Assembly (NCBI GenBank): GCA_012798145.1
Contig: JAAZNT010000192.1
Coordinates: 1 to 8,960 of the forward strand
Direction: 5' to 3'
Length of the DNA: 8,960 bases
Source of the DNA: Thermoanaerobaculaceae bacterium
Lineage (GTDB): Bacteria > Acidobacteriota > UBA4820
The notes below the pieces were generated by a model. It did no database searches. It had not been told where the DNA came from and was given only the letters and a program-made list of their open reading frames with translations. Each line of letters opens with the position of its first letter. The first letter of the stretch is position 1. Positions 1 through 6,092 of the stretch are shown here, piece after piece. The translations under genes and the position numbers were made by a program.

Positions 1-4
1 ATGG

Positions 5-637
5 GTGGAATATGACCCGTCAAGGATAAGTAGGTTTTTTGGGGGGAAAGATACGATAATAACAAATTGCAATTACTATGATAAGCCAATAAAATCTAAT
101 GTTGCGGAATTTGAATTCATAAAGCCCACTGGTATTGATCTTGAGGTATATGAAAAACATCATAACTCCTGCAACCAAATAACATTGACCCCAGAAGACC
201 TTCTCCAAAAATATCCTACATCGACATATGCGGGGTATGTGTTGGCGGAATATCCTGTTGAACTTGCATTGCAAGGTTACAGTTGTTTAGATCATTCTGA
301 GGAATGTATGCGCAAATGGTATGACAGAGGTGGAGGGGAAGAATCTATTAAGAATCGTATAAAAGAAGCTAAAGAAGCAATGCGAAAATACAATGATTAC
401 GCCAAATTATTTCTTGAATTGCACCCCGATTTTAATCTTAATGGACTGATAAGAAAAAAATATATTATGTGTCTTGGATTTACGGGAGAGGAAGAGGAGG
501 CGCAGCGTCAGTTAGAAATATTGGCAAAAGGATGCGGCAAGGAAGCTGAAGAAGCAAAAAATTATTTGGCAAAAAAAAGTGAGAGGAGAGGTGGTCTTGA
601 AAAGAAAATAAATGGGCAAACAAACACAAAGGAGTGA
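5..637 (+). CDS. Hypothetical protein, 3' part (5' end outside the window)
   Basis: I do not recognise this protein. The frame is open to the left edge of the window (the codon before GTG 5 is TGG), and no ribosome binding site is visible, so GTG 5 is probably not the true start and the gene is partial. The N-terminal third (residues 1-65) is beta-rich and contains a Cys/His-bearing stretch. From residue 66 the protein turns helical: a YPTSTYAGY segment at about 69-77 resembles the helix caps seen in tetratricopeptide-like proteins, followed by charged helices at about 110-145 and 160-195. The C terminus is very Lys/Glu-rich. A TPR-like or helical-repeat function is inference only. The frame ends at TGA 635-637 and the same frame stays open beyond it to 1231, so the two stretches could once have been closer neighbours or a single reading frame. 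Confidence 0.5.
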   Translation: MEYDPSRISRFFGGKDTIITNCNYYDKPIKSNVAEFEFIKPTGIDLEVYEKHHNSCNQITLTPEDLLQKYPTSTYAGYVLAEYPVELALQGYSCLDHSEECMRKWYDRGGGEESIKNRIKEAKEAMRKYNDYAKLFLELHPDFNLNGLIRKKYIMCLGFTGEEEEAQRQLEILAKGCGKEAEEAKNYLAKKSERRGGLEKKINGQTNTKE

Positions 638-1322
638 AAAAGAGTATTTGATTTAAAGGGAAGCTTTCAAGTAGAAGTAATAAAGACCGATGATAATGGC
701 AATTCACTTTCTGAGACAAAAATCAACTCCGCTACTGCTGTCTATACGACCTATAAACGAGTCTATGTTGAAAGGGACAAGATGTTCAGGAGGGGGAATT
801 TGTTAGATTCAGAGGTGTCTTCTCCGCCTGCTGGTCAGTTGTATCTTCTTAGATGGGATCAAACCACCCCGGCGAGCGATCTCAAATATGTTCAAGGAGG
901 AGAAACGGTTGTTGTTTTTGATGCTGATCACCAATATCCAAATGGCTCTTATGAAACTGCTGTGATATTAACCGATCCCGCGCCAGATTTTTATGATGCT
1001 CCACTTCCGGGAGGAGGAACTAAAAGCGTTTTAAGAGTTTATCTTAATAAATCATTGTCAAACATTTATACGCCAAGCCCGCTGACATTTGCAAGTGGAA
1101 AATGTGCGGCTGTTGGAGTTATTTCAAACTGCGACTGTGAGGCGAATCAGATTAACAGTTCAAATTCCTGTTTTTACGACGCCGATATGCGTGAGATACA
1201 GAGGACATTTAATCCCGACTTTGACAGTTGATTTTTTGAGATTGTTTATTGACAAGGGTTTGGGGGACACTTATCGAATCTACTCCACTACATTTTCTTC
1301 TTTTAACCCAAATTTGTCATAG
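638..1322 (+). pseudogene. Probable broken gene for a secreted or surface protein
   Basis: From base 638 the frame shared with the upstream gene is open for 198 codons and reads as protein from the beginning (FDLKGSFQVEV, then YKRVYVERDKMF). No ATG, GTG or TTG occurs in this frame before ATG 782. The frame stops at TGA 1229-1231, but the +1 frame continues with protein-like residues (DFLRLFIDKGLGDTYRIY) to TAG 1320-1322. The simplest reading is one gene carrying a lesion near 635-655 and a frameshift near 1212-1231, or the same effect from base-calling indels. The composition (many Ser, Thr, Asn, Asp and Tyr; a Cys cluster CDCEANQINSSNSC near 1130-1170) suggests an extracytoplasmic protein. 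I cannot assign a family. Decay versus sequencing error cannot be separated here. Confidence 0.45.
782..1231 (+). CDS. Hypothetical protein, longest ATG-started frame of the broken gene
   Basis: This 149-residue frame is what an automatic caller would report. It starts at ATG 782 with a weak AAAGGG ribosome-binding-like site six bases upstream. There is no signal peptide or membrane segment at this start. The sequence is beta-rich, with alternating hydrophobic and polar residues (QLYLLRWD, ETVVVFDADH, TAVILTD, SVLRVYL), a Gly-rich turn (LPGGGTKS) and four Cys between residues about 108 and 132, compatible with an exported domain. Because the codons upstream of 782 also read as protein, and residues after 1231 appear to continue in another frame, this is probably an internal piece of a longer protein rather than a complete gene. 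No function assigned. Confidence 0.4.
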   Translation: MFRRGNLLDSEVSSPPAGQLYLLRWDQTTPASDLKYVQGGETVVVFDADHQYPNGSYETAVILTDPAPDFYDAPLPGGGTKSVLRVYLNKSLSNIYTPSPLTFASGKCAAVGVISNCDCEANQINSSNSCFYDADMREIQRTFNPDFDS

Positions 1323-1406
1323 AAAAATTAACAAGGGATTATAGATTGCTTAGGAAAAATGAAAGCCCTGAGGAAAACCTATTCTATTGACAAATTCGGG
1401 ATTTTT
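1323..1406. other. Intergenic gap between convergent transcripts
   Basis: The squalene synthase gene ends here from one side and the broken plus-strand gene from the other. I looked for a GC-rich hairpin followed by T or A runs on either strand and found only three- to five-base stems (for example AGGaaaaCCT near 1371-1380), not enough to call a terminator. Confidence 0.5.
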
Positions 1407-2423
1407 TTAAATTTGGTATTTGCTCCACATCTTACTAAGTTTTTGGTTTGAGGAGCATTTGGTTTGAAGGTCTATAAGTATTTTTGAAACCTGAAGGCGG
1501 GATATTTTAAGTTTCTTTTGTGAGAGAAAATTTTGTTTCTGTTTGTTTATCAGGTCTATTGTTGCAGCAGCAAAGAATAAACTTGTTGAAAGAAAAAGGC
1601 GAACTTCTTTTTCTTCTTCTGGAATTGCCAAAAGATACTCAAAAGCGCTTTTGAGATTGCCCCGCAAGGTTTCAAAAAGAGGCGACAGAGAGATATATAG
1701 TTTTTCACCGCAATTTTCATCAAGAAGATCAGAAGGATTCATTTTTACCTTTGATAGAAATTCTTGAGGAACAAAAACCCATCCTCTCAAATAATCGTCT
1801 CTTATATCTTTAAGTATGTTGACCTTTTGAAGCGCGAGCCCAAAATCGTTTGCCCTTTTGTTGAGATAATCATATTTTTGTTTGTCAATTTTAGCGCAGT
1901 TAAGTTTGAAAAGGTTAGTCAGCATAAAGCCCACAGTTCCTGCAATGTAATAGCAGTAATTGTCAAGTTCAGGAAGCGTTTTTATCTTTTTTAATGAATC
2001 TTTGCCTTCCATCTTTTGACAGTAAAGGATCATACCTTTTCCCATCTCGCTTACCCAAGGAAAAATGGCATCTTGAGATTCTTTTCTTGTTGAATGGAAG
2101 GCGTTTTTAACATTTTCTCCGTTTTTCAGAAGTTCTGCATCGTCTTTTGCGGATTTTTCTCCAAGTTCCTTGTAAATTTCAATCAAAAAATCTGCCTTTT
2201 TATTGTCATTTTTAAGCGCTTCCAGAAAAGAATTTATCGCCTCTTCCTTTCTCTTTGTCGGGAGGGAAGGGGAGTCTTCAATAGTGTCAAGGATTCTGCA
2301 AATCAGATAGGTTATGCAAACTTCCGTCTGAAGAGGCTCTTTGAGTTGAGATATTGAAAGAGCAAATGTCCTTGAAACTTTTGGAAGAAATTTATGGCAA
2401 AATTCAAAATCTTTATTTTGCAA
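1407..2423 (-). CDS. Squalene synthase (Erg9-type squalene/phytoene synthase family)
   Basis: Predicted to join two farnesyl diphosphates head-to-head through presqualene diphosphate to squalene, the entry to hopanoids or other triterpenoids. The 338-residue protein has the all-alpha trans-isoprenyl synthase motifs: VSRTFALSI at 16-24, the first Asp-rich motif D46-TIE-D50 inside RILDTIEDS, the tyrosine-rich YCYYIAGTVG at 156-165, and the second Asp-rich motif D206-IR-D209-D210 inside LQKVNILKDIRDD. The ANxxGLxLQKxNIxKD pattern is closer to eukaryote-like squalene synthase than to HpnC/HpnD or CrtB; this is judged by eye. The C-terminal membrane anchor of eukaryotic Erg9 is absent. Start is TTG 2423 with GAGGA four bases upstream, one base after the stop of the PilZ gene, which suggests translational coupling. 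No carotenoid or hopanoid genes are nearby, so dehydrosqualene or phytoene as product is not excluded. Confidence 0.87.
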   Translation of the reverse strand: MQNKDFEFCHKFLPKVSRTFALSISQLKEPLQTEVCITYLICRILDTIEDSPSLPTKRKEEAINSFLEALKNDNKKADFLIEIYKELGEKSAKDDAELLKNGENVKNAFHSTRKESQDAIFPWVSEMGKGMILYCQKMEGKDSLKKIKTLPELDNYCYYIAGTVGFMLTNLFKLNCAKIDKQKYDYLNKRANDFGLALQKVNILKDIRDDYLRGWVFVPQEFLSKVKMNPSDLLDENCGEKLYISLSPLFETLRGNLKSAFEYLLAIPEEEKEVRLFLSTSLFFAAATIDLINKQKQNFLSQKKLKISRLQVSKILIDLQTKCSSNQKLSKMWSKYQI

Positions 2424-2424
2424 C

Positions 2425-3084
2425 TTATCCTCTTATGAAACTATTTAAAAGGTTTCTGTCGTTGCCGTCCATCGTTAAGAAACTCAACCCGTATCCTTTC
2501 TGAATAATCCTTACAACCTTTGCTGTTGTTCTTATAACAAATCCTTTTGTTCCAATGTTGACGCCGAATGCGAGTTGGATTATTGAGCCGATTTTGAGTT
2601 CCCCGTCGTATTCAATTCTACATCCGCAAAGAGAAATGTCTTTAATTTTGCAATCAATTTTTTTTGCAAGATGGACAAATGAACAAGGAGCGTTAATCTC
2701 TTTTCTTGGATACCTTCTTGAAACAACTTTTCCTATTGACTTAATAACTTCTTCATATTGGCTTGCTGAAACAGGTTTTTTAAAATAGTGGACATTGGGC
2801 TGTTTTGCCCCCGATGGAATATCTGATTTAGAATAAATTAAAACTGTCTGAACTTTCTCCCAAGATTTTATTTCTCTTAAATCCCAGACAAAATCTTCAA
2901 TTTTTTGAAAAATTAGATCCTCTTCAAGCGCTAAAATGTCGGGAAGACCCGATTTCAAAAGTCTTTCTTTCAGGTCGTATCCTTCGGAGAAAAAAGTTAT
3001 CTGGATGTCGCTTCTGCTAAATGGATGCCCTGATTTTTGCCAATTTTGCTTTTCTTCTTCTCCAATTACCGCAAAAACTTTCAA
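2425..3084 (-). CDS. Pseudo-receiver/PilZ domain protein, likely c-di-GMP binding
   Basis: The 219-residue protein has two domains. Residues 1-118 look like a response-regulator receiver fold: a hydrophobic first strand KVFAVIG with acidic residues after it, LPDILALEED as the third strand, VLIYS as the fourth and YFKKPV (100-105) carrying the conserved Lys-Pro. The phospho-acceptor Asp position appears to be Glu54, so ordinary phosphorylation is unlikely. Residues 122-217 are a PilZ domain with both c-di-GMP motifs: RxxxR (R123 to R127) and DxSxxG (D149, S151, G154). The start is TTG 3084 with GGAGG six bases upstream; no better start exists nearby. It sits 32 bases after the DUF4388/TPR gene and one base before squalene synthase. 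Receiver-PilZ proteins commonly act in motility or surface-related signalling; the target here is unknown. Confidence 0.8.
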   Translation of the reverse strand: MKVFAVIGEEEKQNWQKSGHPFSRSDIQITFFSEGYDLKERLLKSGLPDILALEEDLIFQKIEDFVWDLREIKSWEKVQTVLIYSKSDIPSGAKQPNVHYFKKPVSASQYEEVIKSIGKVVSRRYPRKEINAPCSFVHLAKKIDCKIKDISLCGCRIEYDGELKIGSIIQLAFGVNIGTKGFVIRTTAKVVRIIQKGYGLSFLTMDGNDRNLLNSFIRG

Positions 3085-3090
3085 AAAACG

Positions 3091-3095
3091 CCTCC
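3091..3095 (-). promoter_or_regulatory. Ribosome binding site GGAGG that fixes the TTG start of the PilZ gene
   Basis: On the minus strand GGAGG lies six bases before TTG 3084. With no ATG or GTG in frame nearby, this strong site supports the TTG as the real start. Confidence 0.7.
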
Positions 3096-3116
3096 GTCTT
3101 ACATTTTAACAGAAAT

Positions 3117-4691
3117 TTATTTTTTGAGGAAAGTTTTTTGTTTTGAGTTTATTATTTCTTTAACCTCTGCAACCCTTGTATCTTTTGGATTAAGTTTTTC
3201 AGCATTTAAAAGATTTTTTTTTGCGGCGTCAATGTTATTCCTTTGGGCAAGAATGAAAGCGCTGTTTATCCAAGCGGTAAAACAGGTTGGCTCTCTTTTC
3301 AAAATTTCTGCAAGTTCTTTTAAAGATTTGTCTGCAAAAAGTTCGCTGTGGAGAAACCTTTGCAGAGCAAGCTCTGCTCCATATTCAGAGTTTTGGGGGT
3401 CAAGTTCAAGTGCGTATTCAAAATAGTTGAGCGCTTCTTTATGCTTTCCCTGATGTCTTAACGCTTTTGCGGTCTTGAACTGGGTTTTGGCGTCAAGAAG
3501 TTCTTTGTAAAGGTCTTTTTGGGATGGAGGAGGAGATGTAAACGCTCTCTGTCTTTTTTCAATTCTCTCTCTTTTAAGTTTTTCCTTAAGTTCTCCGTCT
3601 GAAAGGATAGCGTAAGCTTTTGCTCCTGCAAGGAAAAGCTCGGTTGCCTTTTCTTTCAAATCTGAAATACTTTTTTCACAAAATTTTTCGGGGTGATATT
3701 TGGAAGAGAAATCAAGAAACGCTTCTTTGATTTGTAGTATTGTGGCTGTCTCCTGAAGAGAGAAAAGGTCAAAAGCGTCTTTTCCTCTGAAAGAAAGGTA
3801 ATCTTTATGAAGTTCTTCTCTGATTGTTTGAATTTCTTCTTGACTAAGCGCCTGTTTTGAAGGTAATTCTCTTTTTGGTTCTTCCTTTATTGCTTCAACT
3901 TTTTTCGATTTGCCTCTGTTTCTCTCTTCTGGAACAACTATTCCAAGCAGCGAAAGGGCGTATAAAATCCTTGAAAAATCTTCATAAGGAATTGAGGTTT
4001 CAGCAACTATTTCGTCAAGCCGCTTTGGCTTTTCAAGCGATTTTAAAACCGCTTGAGCAGTTTGGTTCAGTTTAATTTCATCATCTCCCACAAATGGTTC
4101 AACAGATTTTGCAAGAATTTTTCCAATAAGTGGCGCAAGAAATTTGTTAACTTCTTCAATCGTGGCAAATTTTGTTATTCCCGTGAAAATCAGTTGAGGA
4201 ACATTCACTTTCAGTGAAGATTTATTTTCAAAATCACTAAAAGAGAGTTTAAATTGACCTTCTTTTATAAGAAATAAATCAAGAAGTTTTTTTGCCAGAT
4301 TTTGCTGGAGAAATCTGTATAGTTCAGAGTGGTTCATTATTCCTTTTGAAACAAGATATTCTCCAAGAGGTTTTCCATTTGCTATTGATTCAGAAAAAAA
4401 GCGGTTTGCGTCTTCTTCAGAAAAATTCCCCATTTGAGAAAGAAATCTCCCGAAAGTCTCGTGGGCTAAGTTTGATTGGCAGTCAACAGGCGTTCCAAAT
4501 TCAATTAGAACTTTCTTCTGGATTCTTCCCTTTGACACTTCAAGAATTACAGTTCTTTCTTCAATGAAATGGGAAAAAAGGATAAAAGGGAAGGGGATTT
4601 TGTCAAGCTCTCCCTCCTTCAATTTCGAGATTTCCCTGAAATCCTCTCTGGTGGGAGGAAAGGAAAAGATTGCTAACCCGCCTTCTGCCAT
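3117..4691 (-). CDS. DUF4388-like / J-like / TPR multidomain protein
   Basis: The 524-residue protein has no signal peptide or membrane segment, so it is probably cytoplasmic. Residues about 30-170 resemble the DUF4388 (PATAN-like) domain common in deltaproteobacterial and myxobacterial regulators (ILFSHFIEERTVILEVSKG, then GKPLGEYLVSKGIM and GQFKLSF). Residues about 185-260 are helical and winged-helix-like. A Lys/Glu-rich linker follows at 262-290. Residues about 308-372 resemble a J domain (LFSLQETATILQIKEAFLDF), but the signature is H333-P334-E335 instead of HPD. Residues about 402-504 hold TPR-like helices (ALRHQGKHKEALNYFEYALE, then AAKKNLLNAEKLNP). ATG 4691 overlaps the 3' end of fumarase beta by 19 bases and has a GAAGGA site just upstream, so the two genes are probably translationally linked. 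Role unknown; such proteins are usually taken to be signalling or scaffold proteins. Confidence 0.78.
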   Translation of the reverse strand: MAEGGLAIFSFPPTREDFREISKLKEGELDKIPFPFILFSHFIEERTVILEVSKGRIQKKVLIEFGTPVDCQSNLAHETFGRFLSQMGNFSEEDANRFFSESIANGKPLGEYLVSKGIMNHSELYRFLQQNLAKKLLDLFLIKEGQFKLSFSDFENKSSLKVNVPQLIFTGITKFATIEEVNKFLAPLIGKILAKSVEPFVGDDEIKLNQTAQAVLKSLEKPKRLDEIVAETSIPYEDFSRILYALSLLGIVVPEERNRGKSKKVEAIKEEPKRELPSKQALSQEEIQTIREELHKDYLSFRGKDAFDLFSLQETATILQIKEAFLDFSSKYHPEKFCEKSISDLKEKATELFLAGAKAYAILSDGELKEKLKRERIEKRQRAFTSPPPSQKDLYKELLDAKTQFKTAKALRHQGKHKEALNYFEYALELDPQNSEYGAELALQRFLHSELFADKSLKELAEILKREPTCFTAWINSAFILAQRNNIDAAKKNLLNAEKLNPKDTRVAEVKEIINSKQKTFLKK

Positions 4692-5230
4692 TTCTTTCTT
4701 CCTTCAATGTATAGGTCTCCCCCAAAGGAGTCTCCCACTACAATTAAAGGAAAATCTTCAACTTCAAGTTTTCTGACCGCTTCGGGACCTAAATCTTCAA
4801 ATGCCACCACTTCGGCTTTCTTTATGCACTTGTTGATTAAAGCGCCCGCTCCCCCTGTTGCGCCAAAATAGACAACTTTGTATTCAACCATAGCGTTCTT
4901 GACCGAGTCGTTTCTTTTACCCTTCGCTATCATTGCCTTCATTCCTTCTTTCATCAAGCGGGGAGCGTAAGCGTCCATTCTGACTGCAGTTGTTGGACCT
5001 GCTGCGCCGATAACCATTCCCGGGCGGGGAGGCGTGGGACCGACATAGTAAATCACCGAACCTTTGATTTCAAAAGGGGGTTTTTCCCCTTTGTCAAGAA
5101 GTTCCACAACTCTTTTGTGGGCTGCGTCTCTTGCGGTATAAATGGTTCCGCTCAAAAGGACCTTGTCTCCAATTTTAAGTTTGACAACATCTTCATCTTT
5201 AAGCGGCGCGGTCAATCTGTATTCAGCCAT
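4673..5230 (-). CDS. Class I fumarate hydratase, beta subunit (Fe-S hydro-lyase, C-terminal domain)
   Basis: The C-terminal half of the two-subunit oxygen-sensitive fumarase, which hydrates fumarate to (S)-malate with the alpha subunit. The 185-residue length is normal for a separate beta chain. Diagnostic stretches are GTIYTARDAAHKR (28-40), YVGPTPPRPGMVIG (62-75), AGPTTAVRMD (77-86), FGATGGAGAL, and EDLGPEAVRKLEVEDFPLIV, near the end. The R34-D35 and H38 region, T80-T81 and R84 correspond to conserved substrate and active-site positions of the family. ATG 5230 is preceded by GGAGG five bases upstream, and this site overlaps the TAG stop of the alpha gene, so the two chains are translated together. 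L(+)-tartrate dehydratase is a close relative and cannot be fully excluded, but pairing with an mdh-family gene favours fumarase. Confidence 0.92.
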   Translation of the reverse strand: MAEYRLTAPLKDEDVVKLKIGDKVLLSGTIYTARDAAHKRVVELLDKGEKPPFEIKGSVIYYVGPTPPRPGMVIGAAGPTTAVRMDAYAPRLMKEGMKAMIAKGKRNDSVKNAMVEYKVVYFGATGGAGALINKCIKKAEVVAFEDLGPEAVRKLEVEDFPLIVVGDSFGGDLYIEGRKKWQKAG

Positions 5231-5239
5231 TTTTTCCTC

Positions 5240-6079
5240 CTAAAGAATTATTTCGCCGTGCCTTGCGGCGTGACAGTTTATGTTGACTGCAACAGGAAGA
5301 GCGACAAGGTGGCAGGCAAAAACCTCAATGTTGACGCCTAAAACCGTCACTGTTCCTCCAAGCCCCATAGGACCTATTCCGAGGGCGTTGCATTTTTCTT
5401 TGAGTTCTTCCTCAAGTTCCGCATAGAATGGATCCGGGTTCCTCACTTCAAGAGACCTTAACGCCGCTTTTTTTGCTAGGATAGCGCATTTTTCAAAATT
5501 ACCGCCTATTCCAACGCCCAAAACTAAGGGTGGACAAGCGTTTGCTCCCCCTATTGAGACTGTTTCAATTACAAAATTCTTTACTCCTTCAATTCCGTCG
5601 CTGGGTTTGAGCATAGCAAGACGCGACATATTCTCGCTTCCGCCACCCTTTGCTCCAAATGTAATTTTAAGTTTGTCGCCTTTAACAATTTGGTAGTGAA
5701 TGATTGCGGGAGTGTTATCACTAGTGTTCACTCTTCTTAAAGGGTCTTTATAAACAGATTTTCTCAAATAGCCGTCTATGTAGCCCCTTCTTATACCTTC
5801 CTGAATTGATTCTTCAAGGTCTCCATCTATTTTCAAGTCTTGCCCAACTTCAACAAAAAAAACAGCCATTCCTGTATCCTGACAGTAAGGCACGACCCCA
5901 TCAGCGGCAATTTTTGCGTTTTCCTGAAGTTGCCTGATTATTTCTCTTCCCGCTTCAGATTTTTCGTTTTCAAGCGACCATTCAAAACCTCTTAGAATTT
6001 CATCGCCGATTTTGTATGCCTTTTCTATGGCGAGTTTTGCGACCGCTTCAGTAATTTCTGCGCCTTTTATCGTTCTCAT
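5240..6079 (-). CDS. Class I fumarate hydratase, alpha subunit (Fe-S hydro-lyase, N-terminal domain)
   Basis: The cluster-binding half of the heteromeric class I fumarase; it should hold a [4Fe-4S] cluster that polarises the substrate. At 279 residues it is the usual size for a stand-alone alpha chain. The likely cluster cysteines are C66 in PYCQDTG, C182 in GGANACPP and C269 in INCHAARH; their spacing resembles that of single-chain class I fumarases. Other family stretches are RRVNTSDNTPA (115-125), FGAKGGGSENMSRLAML (141-157) and LGIGPMGLGGTVTVL (233-247). ATG 6079 has a perfect AAAGGAGG site five bases upstream that overlaps the stop of the mdh-like gene, and the gap between the genes is 11 bases. 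This looks like one transcript in which fumarase follows its metabolic partner. Tartrate dehydratase alpha is the main alternative. Confidence 0.93.
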   Translation of the reverse strand: MRTIKGAEITEAVAKLAIEKAYKIGDEILRGFEWSLENEKSEAGREIIRQLQENAKIAADGVVPYCQDTGMAVFFVEVGQDLKIDGDLEESIQEGIRRGYIDGYLRKSVYKDPLRRVNTSDNTPAIIHYQIVKGDKLKITFGAKGGGSENMSRLAMLKPSDGIEGVKNFVIETVSIGGANACPPLVLGVGIGGNFEKCAILAKKAALRSLEVRNPDPFYAELEEELKEKCNALGIGPMGLGGTVTVLGVNIEVFACHLVALPVAVNINCHAARHGEIIL

Positions 6080-6084
6080 CTCCG

Positions 6085-6092
6085 CCTCCTTT
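6085..6092 (-). promoter_or_regulatory. AAAGGAGG ribosome binding site of fumarase alpha, overlapping the upstream stop
   Basis: A consensus Shine-Dalgarno sequence five bases before ATG 6079. It shares bases with the TAA stop (6091-6093) of the mdh-like gene, so terminating ribosomes could re-initiate directly on fumarase. Confidence 0.7.

Noticed and set aside
362..379. Nine-base tandem duplication (AAAGAAGCT, AAAGAAGCA)
   Set aside because: It encodes a KEAKEA helix repeat within a charged helix and is not extended further; ordinary low-complexity coding sequence.
635..637. TGA as selenocysteine or readthrough joining the two plus-strand frames
   Set aside because: The residues around the TGA are charged and tail-like, with no redox motif, and I see no convincing SECIS-like hairpin directly after it. 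A nonsense codon, frameshift or natural gene end is simpler.
1340..1410. Bidirectional terminator between the convergent genes
   Set aside because: Only very short stems (AGG/CCT, AAAT/ATTT) could be formed; no stable GC-rich hairpin followed by a T run.
3037..3426. Plus-strand open frame of 129 codons opposite the DUF4388/TPR and PilZ genes
   Set aside because: It lies antisense to well-supported domains, is rich in Phe, Ser and Leu as expected for the complement of Lys/Glu-rich helices, and has no supporting context.
4292..4567. Plus-strand open frame of 91 codons antisense to the DUF4388 region
   Set aside because: Composition mirrors the minus-strand coding sequence; no ribosome binding site or recognisable motif.
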